From contig DJQL01000068.1 in the NCBI GenBank assembly GCA_002437565.1, forward strand, positions 2,520 through 11,901: DNA of 9,382 nucleotides. Direction: 5' to 3'. Positions 1 to 6,997 of this stretch are shown here, piece by piece. The first letter of the stretch is position 1. Each line of letters begins with the position of its first letter. Source of the stretch: Prevotella sp. UBA6387. GTDB taxonomy: Bacteria > Bacteroidota > Bacteroidia > Bacteroidales > Bacteroidaceae. Both the position numbers and the translations under genes were made by a program. The notes beneath the pieces are model-generated. The model saw only the letters and a list, made by a program, of their open reading frames with translations. It did not search any database and had not been told where the DNA came from.

Positions 1-609
1 CTCGACTATCGCAAGAAGCAGATGGAGAACAACAAGCAGACCGGTACGGTGAGCGTCATCTCCGCCGGCTGGGACCCGGGGAGCGACTCTGTGGTACGTG
101 TGCTCATGCAGGCTCTCGCACCCAAGGGTTTGAGCTACACAAACTTCGGCCCTGGCATGTCGATGGGCCACTCGGTCGTAGCTCGCTCAAAGAAGGGCGT
201 GAAGGATGCCTTGTCTATGACCATTCCACTTGGAGAGGGCATACACCGCCGCATGGTCTACGTGGAGCTTGAGGATGGCGCGAAAGTTGAGGACGTGACC
301 CACGAGCTCAAGGAAGACGACTATTTCGCACACGATGAGCTGCACGTCTTCGCCGTGAAGAGCGTGGACGAATTGAGAGACATGGGACATGGCGTGCACA
401 TGACACGCAAGGGCGTGAGCGGAAAGACGCAGAACCAGCGCATATCCTTCGACATGAGCATCAACAACCCTGCTCTCACGGGTCAGGTACTTGTGGCCGT
501 AGCTCGCGCTTCAATACGCTTGCAGCCTGGATGCTACACCATGCCTGAGATTCCTGTCATCGACTTGCTGCCAGGCTCACGCGAGGATACAATCGCCACG
601 CTGGTGTAA
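1..609 (+). CDS. ddh: meso-diaminopimelate D-dehydrogenase, 5'-truncated by window edge
   Basis: This is the C-terminal 202 residues of an NADPH-dependent meso-diaminopimelate dehydrogenase, a cytosolic enzyme that makes meso-DAP from tetrahydrodipicolinate and ammonia in one step for lysine and peptidoglycan synthesis. The reading frame is open from base 1 and there is no reason to start at the internal ATG at 22, because the family is about 300 residues long. The missing part is therefore roughly the first 100 residues, the Rossmann NADPH-binding domain. Visible family features are SAGWDPGSDSVVR just after the break and GPGMSMGHS about 30 residues later, which match the substrate-domain motifs (WDPG; GPG.S.GHS) of the Corynebacterium enzyme. 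The tail ENTIATLV-like region is replaced here by SREDTIATLV. The stop is TAA at 607-609, followed by a small hairpin. Identification is confident; upstream operon context is not visible. Confidence 0.93.
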   Translation, partial: LDYRKKQMENNKQTGTVSVISAGWDPGSDSVVRVLMQALAPKGLSYTNFGPGMSMGHSVVARSKKGVKDALSMTIPLGEGIHRRMVYVELEDGAKVEDVTHELKEDDYFAHDELHVFAVKSVDELRDMGHGVHMTRKGVSGKTQNQRISFDMSINNPALTGQVLVAVARASIRLQPGCYTMPEIPVIDLLPGSREDTIATLV

Positions 610-639
610 GCCATCGCTAACGTAAATCATCTTCATGGA

Positions 640-663
640 GACGCGTCATTTTCTGAACGCGTC
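640..663 (+). terminator. candidate terminator of ddh, overlapping the convergent gene's end
   Basis: A perfect 7-bp inverted repeat (GACGCGT at 640-646, ACGCGTC at 657-663) encloses a 10-nt loop and is followed on the plus strand by GAG and TTTT. This fits a weak intrinsic terminator for ddh. It lies inside the last codons of the minus-strand comEC-like gene, whose stop codon is at 646-648, so the same hairpin would form in the transcript of that gene too, although no T run follows on that side. The stem is short but GC-rich; function is inferred. Confidence 0.5.
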
Positions 664-2247
664 GAGTTTTCGCAGACTTCTCAACTTTGAGACATAATAT
701 ATCAGGGTGCACGCTATGCCAATCAAGGCATAGGCGCACCCTGTTTCCATTGCGTTGACCTTTATGCCCTCTATGCTCGCACCGGGGAGGGCGGCAATGC
801 GAGTGACGGCAGTGCTCAATAACGTAGCGGAACAACCAAGCACCAAGAGCAACACATGGTTGACGACAGGCAAAAACGATGTGAGGATAACGGCTATGGT
901 ACAATAGATGATGATCGTGGCGCATGGTACCACGATGAGGTTGGTAAGAAGGAAATAACACGAGAAACGCCCAAAATAATAAGCCACCAATGGAGCCGTG
1001 CCTACCTGCGAGGCAAGCGACACCGACATCACCGACCATACCGCCTTGAGCACGCTATCAATGGCATGGACACCAGTCAGCTCACCGTCATCTGGCAACA
1101 ACCGTCTTATGGGGCGACAAAGCGTCACTATGGACAGCACGGCAAGAAAAGACAGTTGAAAACCTAAGTCCCACACGCACAGCGGATTGACTACCATCAG
1201 GCTGATGGCTGCAAAACTGAGGGTATTGACGGAAACCTTTTCCCTACCCCCAATCATGCAGAGCGAGTAGATGGACAACATTATAGCAGAGCGGATGATG
1301 CTTGGTGTCATGCCCACGAGCAGAACGTAAAGCCACAGCGAGAGCAGAATTATCGCTTGCGAAAACCACCGACGCTTGCTCCGCCTACCCATGAGCAAGG
1401 TCAGGATAAAGTAGATGATGCTGAGATGCAATCCAGAAAGCGCCAACACGTGTGATGCGCCAGAGACAGAGAACGCGTCTTTAGTGTCTTGGTCGAGAGC
1501 CATCTTATCGCCCAAGACCATCGCTGCCACGATGGCAGACTGCCGTCGCTCATCATTGCCAAGGTTGAGCCGTGCCACGAACCCTTGCCTCAAGCCCATG
1601 GCCTTAAGCCGAAGTCGCCCAATGGTCGTCATCGGTTTAAGGCTGACCCTCGCGATTCGCCAATCGGTGAGGTAAATGAACGTTGTGGCACGGAAACCAT
1701 GACAGCGGAGCCAACGCGCGTAGTCGAAGTTGCCATCACGATAGTTTCGCAATGGCATCATGGCCGACCGAGCCTCTATGCCTGTTCCCAACCTTATGGC
1801 TCGCCAGTCGCCAGTGATAGTATCGCGAAGAATGTTCGCTTTCACGTTTATGGCCTTGTCGAGCTGCCTCCCTCCTATTGAGACAAGGGCGAGGTCGCAT
1901 TGCAGCGTCTTCCCCCTAACCCGTGGCTCCGCTGTCACTACCGCCTCATAGGTTATCGTATTTTCCTCGCTGAAAGGAAATGACACCTGGCGATTCGCCT
2001 TGCCTGCCAACGCTACACCGGCAAGGAAGACGGCAATGAGCAAAAGCAGACTTTGTGTATAAGGCTTGCGCCTCAGCAACAACTCGGCGGCAAGACACAA
2101 TGACATCATCGATAGCCAAACCAGCATGGACCATGAAGGCAGGTTTGGCAGAAAACGAAAAAGCCCATCGCCCACTACAATCCCCAGCAACAACATTGCC
2201 GCCACTTGCAACAACGGTTGGGTTTGCATATAGTCGGAGATGGACAT
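646..2247 (-). CDS. ComEC/Rec2-family membrane protein lacking the metallo-beta-lactamase domain
   Basis: A 533-residue polytopic inner-membrane protein of the ComEC/Rec2 family, whose canonical members carry single-stranded DNA across the cytoplasmic membrane during natural transformation. The N-terminus has hydrophobic segments at about 10-80. A soluble DUF4131-like region follows, with GNFDYARWLRCHGFRAT at 172-188, corresponding to the usual G.FDYA.YL..... motif. The competence domain runs from about 235 to 515: VLGDKMALDQDTKDAFSVSG at 244-263, then HVLALSGLHLS at 266-276, and many hydrophobic helices. The protein ends 10-15 residues after the last helix, so the C-terminal metallo-beta-lactamase domain of full-length ComEC (776 residues in Bacillus subtilis) is absent. 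The start at 2247 leaves 17 bp to the upstream MATE gene; M7 (codon at 2227-2229) is an alternative start. No Shine-Dalgarno sequence is visible. Whether this protein supports transformation here is unknown; comEC is the obvious symbol but is left blank for that reason. Confidence 0.88.
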   Translation of the reverse strand: MSISDYMQTQPLLQVAAMLLLGIVVGDGLFRFLPNLPSWSMLVWLSMMSLCLAAELLLRRKPYTQSLLLLIAVFLAGVALAGKANRQVSFPFSEENTITYEAVVTAEPRVRGKTLQCDLALVSIGGRQLDKAINVKANILRDTITGDWRAIRLGTGIEARSAMMPLRNYRDGNFDYARWLRCHGFRATTFIYLTDWRIARVSLKPMTTIGRLRLKAMGLRQGFVARLNLGNDERRQSAIVAAMVLGDKMALDQDTKDAFSVSGASHVLALSGLHLSIIYFILTLLMGRRSKRRWFSQAIILLSLWLYVLLVGMTPSIIRSAIMLSIYSLCMIGGREKVSVNTLSFAAISLMVVNPLCVWDLGFQLSFLAVLSIVTLCRPIRRLLPDDGELTGVHAIDSVLKAVWSVMSVSLASQVGTAPLVAYYFGRFSCYFLLTNLIVVPCATIIIYCTIAVILTSFLPVVNHVLLLVLGCSATLLSTAVTRIAALPGASIEGIKVNAMETGCAYALIGIACTLIYYVSKLRSLRKLDAFRK

Positions 2248-2264
2248 GATATGTGACTATTAAT

Positions 2265-3665
2265 TTATAAAACCTTACATCTTACAATTCTGTCACCTTG
2301 CCGTCCAAGATTGTTCCACCTTCCTTTCCATATTCGCAAGAGGAAAATGGAACCACGAAAGGTAAGCTCCGTGGCCATGGCAATCCACACGCCTCGCAAG
2401 CCATGGCTTTGAGACAGCCACCAAGCTAAGGTAAGGCGCACGCACCACATGGAGAAGAGACTCATCATGGCGGGTTTCAAGGTGTCGCCGGCGGCCACGC
2501 AAACGGAATAGCTTACTATCGCCGCGGCGAAGAAAGGCTCGGCAAAGGCTTCTATGCGCAGGACCTCAGTACCAAGTTGCCTGATTTCCTCAACTGGCGA
2601 GAGGAAGCCTATCATCTCTGGCGCGAAAACGAACATCAACATTCCCATGAAAGCCATCACTATCATGCCAGTGCCAATGGTGAGATGCGCGAAGTTGTAG
2701 CACAGTCGGCGACGGCCAGCACCGTAGGTTTGGCCAATGAGCGTGGACGCCGCGTCACCCACACCGTAGCCCGGCATATAGCAGAGGCTCTCGGCAGTGA
2801 TAGCAAACGAGTTGGCGGCAATGGCGGCATTGCCCAATGGTGCCACGATGAGGGTGGAGACCACCTGGGCAGATCCCATGAGAATGTTTTGCACCGCTAT
2901 CGGCAGGCTTATCTTGGCGGCGTTTCTCACGAATTTCCATTTCCACACGAATTGAGCATGGTCGAGGTTGAGGGCGAGAATCTTGTTTTTCCACATTGCC
3001 TGCCACGACATTGGCATAGCCGTAAGGATATAAGCGGTCATCGTGCCAAGCGCAGCTCCTGTCACACCCAAGCCAAGGATATATATGAAAAGGTAATTGA
3101 AAAGCACGTCAAGGCAGCACATCATTATCGACAACGCGCTGGGCACACGCATCTCGCCCGCGCTCTTGAGCATTGCCGCCGTGAGGTGATACACGAGCAC
3201 AGCTGGCAGGGTAATACTGAAAATTAGAAAGTAGGCAGACGACATGGGGGCGATGTCCGCCTTGCCGCCAAGCCAAAAGGGCAGCATGGGAGCCACTGTC
3301 ACACCAACGATTGCCATGAACACGCTGAAGCCGATGCCACACGCCAAGGCATGACGGAAGACCTGCCTGGCGTTGGAAAAGTCGTTGGCACCAATGAAGT
3401 GGGCAACCTGCACGGAAAAACCGACCGACACGGCGGAGAGAATGGAACCCATAAGCCATGTCGTGGTCTCTATCAAGCCTATGCTTGCCGACTGCGCGGC
3501 ACCGAGGTGACCCACCATGGCGGCATCGATGAAGAACATCATCACGGTGGTTATCTGGGCGAGCATAGACGGAATGCTCAAGTCTATGATAAGGCTTATT
3601 TTCTCCCGTCTCGTCATCTCCTCGCCATTGCGTATCTTGGCAAGCAATATGTCACTCTTCTTCAT
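2265..3665 (-). CDS. MATE-family multidrug/cation antiporter
   Basis: A 466-residue inner-membrane protein of the MATE family (NorM/DinF-like), which exports organic cations, drugs or metabolites using a sodium or proton gradient. It is full length for the family (about 440-470 residues). It shows the two-lobed MATE architecture: lobe 1 from about residue 25 contains FFIDAAMVGHLGAAQSASIG (44-63), the conserved first-helix signature, followed by QVAHFIGANDFSNARQVF, the typical loop. Lobe 2 begins near 250 with KISLPIAVQNILMGSAQVVS and contains GYGVGDAASTLIGQTYGAGR, the matching second-half motif. The C-terminus is a basic cytoplasmic tail ending IVRCKVL. The start at 3665 is supported by a -7-like box just upstream and a sensible charged N-terminus (MKKSDILLAKIRNGEEMTRR). 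It is the first gene of a minus-strand pair with the ComEC-like gene. The substrate cannot be predicted from sequence. Confidence 0.93.
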   Translation of the reverse strand: MKKSDILLAKIRNGEEMTRREKISLIIDLSIPSMLAQITTVMMFFIDAAMVGHLGAAQSASIGLIETTTWLMGSILSAVSVGFSVQVAHFIGANDFSNARQVFRHALACGIGFSVFMAIVGVTVAPMLPFWLGGKADIAPMSSAYFLIFSITLPAVLVYHLTAAMLKSAGEMRVPSALSIMMCCLDVLFNYLFIYILGLGVTGAALGTMTAYILTAMPMSWQAMWKNKILALNLDHAQFVWKWKFVRNAAKISLPIAVQNILMGSAQVVSTLIVAPLGNAAIAANSFAITAESLCYMPGYGVGDAASTLIGQTYGAGRRRLCYNFAHLTIGTGMIVMAFMGMLMFVFAPEMIGFLSPVEEIRQLGTEVLRIEAFAEPFFAAAIVSYSVCVAAGDTLKPAMMSLFSMWCVRLTLAWWLSQSHGLRGVWIAMATELTFRGSIFLLRIWKGRWNNLGRQGDRIVRCKVL

Positions 3666-3683
3666 GTATTTCCGTTTTGGCTT

Positions 3684-3712
3684 GCAAATTTAACCAAAAA
3701 AGCGCAATTTGC
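3684..3712. repeat. inverted repeat overlapping the MATE promoter, candidate operator
   Basis: GCAAATT at 3684-3690 and its exact reverse complement AATTTGC at 3706-3712 are separated by 15 nt, giving a centre-to-centre distance of 22 bp, about two helical turns. The left arm overlaps the proposed -7 box of the MATE gene, the position expected for a repressor site. The DNA is A/T-rich, so a chance dyad is quite possible, and no regulator gene lies in the window. Confidence 0.3.
3685..3692 (-). promoter_or_regulatory. -7 box of the MATE/comEC-like unit
   Basis: On the minus strand this reads TAAATTTG followed by C, a full match to the Bacteroidetes primary-sigma -7 consensus TAnnTTTG. It ends 19 nt before the ATG, which would give a leader of only about 10-15 nt. 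No convincing TTTG/TTG -33 element lies 19-21 nt further upstream, so the call rests on the -7 box and its position. Confidence 0.5.
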
Positions 3713-3786
3713 TTGGCTCATCATATAAAAATGTTGAGTTAGACAGCATCAAGACAGCTTCATGTCATATTTACATATTTCCGTTG

Positions 3787-3806
3787 ACCTATCAGAACCG
3801 ATAAGT
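3787..3806. repeat. imperfect dyad upstream of susC
   Basis: ACCTATC (3787-3793) and GATAAGT (3800-3806) are inverted copies matching at 6 of 7 positions, with a 6-nt spacer. The dyad lies about 40 nt upstream of the proposed -33 element of susC, a position suited to an activator. It is short and could be chance; it is recorded as a candidate regulatory site only. Confidence 0.22.
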
Positions 3807-3845
3807 TAAGAAATAATTATTTCAGTTAAAAAAGCCGCAACTCTC

Positions 3846-3877
3846 TTGTTGGCTAAGAAATTATATAATAACTTTAC
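3846..3877 (+). promoter_or_regulatory. candidate promoter of the susC-susD operon
   Basis: TAACTTTAC at 3869-3877 matches the Bacteroidetes -7 consensus TAnnTTTG except for A in place of G. A TTG at 3846-3848 lies 20 nt upstream, a suitable spacing for the -33 element (a second TTG at 3849-3851 would leave 17 nt). A start site near 3884 would give a leader of about 65 nt. The leader is A/T-rich with no Shine-Dalgarno sequence before the susC ATG, as is usual in this phylum. Confidence 0.5.
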
Positions 3878-3950
3878 GGTGTAAGATGTGATGTTGAATA
3901 AAAATTAACCAGCTTACATATTATTAAAACAATAACTAAAAACTCAATTT

Positions 3951-6900
3951 ATGAAAATTGCGAAAAATTTCCCCTGCCGCTTCCCTCGGGGAAAGAGTGG
4001 GGTAGCTTCGCTTGCCGTTGGCATGATGTTCTTTGCGACACCCGCATTGGCAGTCAATGAGCTTGCCGACCCAACCAATCTTACTAACATGTCACAGCAG
4101 AACGACCAGGTCACCGGTCGTGTTGTCGATCAAAATGGCGAACCGCTCGTGGGCGTGAGCGTGGTGGAGAAAGGCAATAAGGGCAATGGTGCCGTTACCG
4201 ACCTTGACGGAAAGTTCTCGCTCAGGGTGCCATCTAAAGCAACTCTCATTGTGTCTTATGTGGGCTATACGTCGAAGGAAGTGGCCGTGGACGGTCGCCA
4301 GCAACTGCAAGTTACCCTTGCAGAGAACGCCGAGATGCTCAATGATGTGGTTGTAATCGGTTACGGCACAGTGAAGAAAGCCGACCTTGCCGGTTCCGTA
4401 TCGGTGATGGACAACAAGGCCTTCAAGGATCAGCCACTCACCCAGGCCTCAGACGCGTTGCAAGGCCGCGTATCGGGCGTAAACGTAGTGAGCGACGGCA
4501 TACCAGGCGGTTCTGTCAAGATTCGCGTGCGTGGCACAAACTCCATCAACAAGTCGAACGATCCTCTTTATGTTGTCGACGGCATGGTGCGCGAGTCGGG
4601 TCTCGACGGCATCAACCCCGAAGACATACAGAGCATACAGATACTCAAGGATGCCTCTTCCACGGCCATATACGGTAGCCGCGGTGCCAACGGCGTGGTA
4701 ATCGTCACCACGAAGAGTGGCGTGAAGGGTGACAGCAAGATAACGCTCGACGCGTCGTGGGGTGTTTCCAACGCCACGCGCTTGCCCAAGATGATGGACA
4801 CTAAGACGTACGCCAGGGCTCTTGTCGACTATGCCGGAAAGTCGGAAGCAGAGTTGAAGGACTTCCTCGATGGCACCAACCCCGGCATCGACTGGGCCGA
4901 CCAGATGTTCCGCACGGGCGTGACGCAAAACTACAAGGTAGTGTTCAACAAGGGCACGGAGGGCATGCAGTCGTATGTGTCGGGCAACTACATGAAGCAC
5001 GAAGGCACTATCAAGGAGAGTTCTTATGAGCGCTACTCGGCAAAGGTCAACATCAAGACATCTTTGAAGAAATGGCTCGACGTGACCCTCGACCTCAACG
5101 CCTCACGCGGAATAGGAAAGGGCATCGGCGAACTGTCAATGAGCGGATACAACCCACTGTGGATCGCGTTCAACTCTTCTCCCGCGATGAACATGTACGA
5201 CGAGAACGGCAACTACGTTTGGGACCCATATTGCACCATTCAGGCAAACGCATACGGCACCATTCATGATAACAAGAGCGAGCGCCGCCACGACGTTGTC
5301 AACGGACACATCGACCTCAAGTTCAACATCGCCCCGGGGCTCACGTTCACCACGTCAAACGGTATCGACTATTTCAACAACACATCTTATTCTTTCTCAA
5401 CGCAGAGGGTGCAGGGATCTGGCAATAACGGCATGGGCAACAACAACGCGCAGCGCACCATGTTGCAGTCGACCAACAACCTCACCTACATACACTCCTG
5501 GGGCGACCACAACCTCACCGCCACGGGCGTTTGGGAGGCCACGAAGAGCGAAACGCGCTCCATGGGCATCACAGGCAAGTCGCTACAGGTGGAGTCTGTG
5601 GGCTGGTGGGACGTGCAGAACGCCGCTACACGCGATGCTTCAAACAGCTATAGCAACTGGGCACTGCTCTCAGGAGTGGGTCGCGTGATGTACAACTACG
5701 CCGACAAGTACATGCTCACCGGTACGTTCCGCGCCGACGGCTCAAGCCGCTTCACCAACAACAAGTGGGGCTACTTCCCGTCAATCGCCGCCGCATGGAC
5801 TGTGAGCAACGAGAAGTTCATGGAGAGCACGCGCGACGTGATCAGCAACCTGAAGATTCGCGCCAGCTACGGTATCATCGGCAACCAAGACATCTCACCA
5901 TATTCAACTCTCGCGCTCCTCACTGGCACGACGACCTACTTTGGCACCGCCAATGGCGTATCAGGATATTGGGAGAACTCTATAGCCACGCCTGACATAA
6001 AGTGGGAGAAGACAAAGCAGTTTGACCTCGGCTTCGACCTCGGACTGTTCAACAACCGCATCGACCTCTCTGTGGACTATTTCAACAAGGAGACTTCCGA
6101 CGCGCTCCTCACTACGAACCTCGCCAGCTACCTCGGCGGCACAAGTTACCTCATCAACGCCGGCAAGGTGTCCAACCAAGGTGTTGACATCTCGCTCAAC
6201 GCCCGCGTCGTGACTTCCCCAGACTGGACTTACACCACGTCTCTTAACGGCACTTACCTCAAGAACAAGGTGAAGAAACTCACCGCTCAGCAGCCAATCA
6301 TCTATGGTGGCTCGTTCCAGTCGATTATCACCGACTGCACCATCATCAAGGAAGGCGAGCCCATTGGAACATTCTTCGGCTATCGCTGGGCAGGCATCGA
6401 CAGCGAGGGCTACGACACGTTCTATGCGCAAGACGGCTCCGTGACACGCACCCCGACCACCGACGACCGCGTGGTGCTGGGCAAGGCAACGCCCGACTTC
6501 ACCCTTGGCTGGAACAACAGCGTAAGCTACAAGAACTGGAGCCTCAACGCATTCTTCAACTCAGCTTTCGGCGTGCAGCGCCTCAACGCACTGCGCTTCG
6601 CCATGAACTCAATGATTGGAAACTCGCGCATGTTCACCGATGCCAGTTACATCAGCGAGATTGGCAAGACCATGCCAGACCCACGTGTGTCCAACAACCA
6701 GTACATTGGCAACTCTTCCAAGTTCGTGGAGAATGCCAACTACTTCCGTTGCGAGAACATCACCCTGGCCTACGAGTTGCCTCGCAGCGTAGCCAAGATA
6801 GCCGATTTCCGCTTCAGCTTCAGCGTGCAAAACCTCTTCACCATCACAAACTACAAGGGTTCCAATCCTGCTGGTTTCTCGTTCTCAAGCGACTATGGCG

Positions 6901-6977
6901 ACCGTGCCAACGGTATCGACACAGGTACTTACCCTACCCCACGCACGTTCACGTTTGGCGTGAGAGCTAATTTCTAA
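3951..6977 (+). CDS. SusC/RagA-family TonB-dependent outer-membrane transporter
   Basis: A 1008-residue outer-membrane transporter that, with its SusD partner, imports oligosaccharides or peptides into the periplasm using TonB energy. The signal peptide has an unusually long basic n-region (residues 1-17), a hydrophobic core at 18-31 and an ALA cleavage site at 32-34. A carboxypeptidase-regulatory-like beta domain follows at about 53-124 (VTGRVVDQNGEPLVGVSV, then TDLDGKFSL and SYVGYTSKEV). The TonB-box region is EMLNDVVVIGYGTVKKADL (128-146). The plug, up to about 256, contains RVRGTNSINKSNDPLYVVDG and KDASSTAIYGSRGANGVVIV, the SusC signature. The rest is the beta-barrel, ending in the outer-membrane C-terminal phenylalanine (FGVRANF). 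There is no STN domain, so signalling through a partner anti-sigma factor is not expected. The gene is rich in C-ending codons such as AAC, GAC and CTC. It lies 20 bp before susD. The substrate is unknown. Confidence 0.96.
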   Translation: MKIAKNFPCRFPRGKSGVASLAVGMMFFATPALAVNELADPTNLTNMSQQNDQVTGRVVDQNGEPLVGVSVVEKGNKGNGAVTDLDGKFSLRVPSKATLIVSYVGYTSKEVAVDGRQQLQVTLAENAEMLNDVVVIGYGTVKKADLAGSVSVMDNKAFKDQPLTQASDALQGRVSGVNVVSDGIPGGSVKIRVRGTNSINKSNDPLYVVDGMVRESGLDGINPEDIQSIQILKDASSTAIYGSRGANGVVIVTTKSGVKGDSKITLDASWGVSNATRLPKMMDTKTYARALVDYAGKSEAELKDFLDGTNPGIDWADQMFRTGVTQNYKVVFNKGTEGMQSYVSGNYMKHEGTIKESSYERYSAKVNIKTSLKKWLDVTLDLNASRGIGKGIGELSMSGYNPLWIAFNSSPAMNMYDENGNYVWDPYCTIQANAYGTIHDNKSERRHDVVNGHIDLKFNIAPGLTFTTSNGIDYFNNTSYSFSTQRVQGSGNNGMGNNNAQRTMLQSTNNLTYIHSWGDHNLTATGVWEATKSETRSMGITGKSLQVESVGWWDVQNAATRDASNSYSNWALLSGVGRVMYNYADKYMLTGTFRADGSSRFTNNKWGYFPSIAAAWTVSNEKFMESTRDVISNLKIRASYGIIGNQDISPYSTLALLTGTTTYFGTANGVSGYWENSIATPDIKWEKTKQFDLGFDLGLFNNRIDLSVDYFNKETSDALLTTNLASYLGGTSYLINAGKVSNQGVDISLNARVVTSPDWTYTTSLNGTYLKNKVKKLTAQQPIIYGGSFQSIITDCTIIKEGEPIGTFFGYRWAGIDSEGYDTFYAQDGSVTRTPTTDDRVVLGKATPDFTLGWNNSVSYKNWSLNAFFNSAFGVQRLNALRFAMNSMIGNSRMFTDASYISEIGKTMPDPRVSNNQYIGNSSKFVENANYFRCENITLAYELPRSVAKIADFRFSFSVQNLFTITNYKGSNPAGFSFSSDYGDRANGIDTGTYPTPRTFTFGVRANF

Positions 6978-6997
6978 TCTTAAAGGAAAACATCAAG

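Noticed and set aside
617..1039. A 140-codon minus-strand frame overlapping the end of the comEC-like gene
   Set aside because: It is in another frame of the same strand as the comEC-like gene, whose translation has family motifs and transmembrane helices; this one is rich in H, R and C and has none.
2577..3227. A 216-codon plus-strand frame inside the MATE gene
   Set aside because: It is antisense to a complete MATE protein and its translation is very rich in H, R and E, typical of a shadow of a membrane protein gene.
3763..3810. A 15-codon ATG-initiated open frame in the divergent intergenic region
   Set aside because: It lies upstream of the proposed susC start site and would not be in the mRNA; no leader-peptide features are present.
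4449..5000. A 183-codon minus-strand frame inside susC
   Set aside because: It is antisense to the conserved plug and early barrel region of SusC and has no domain or promoter support.
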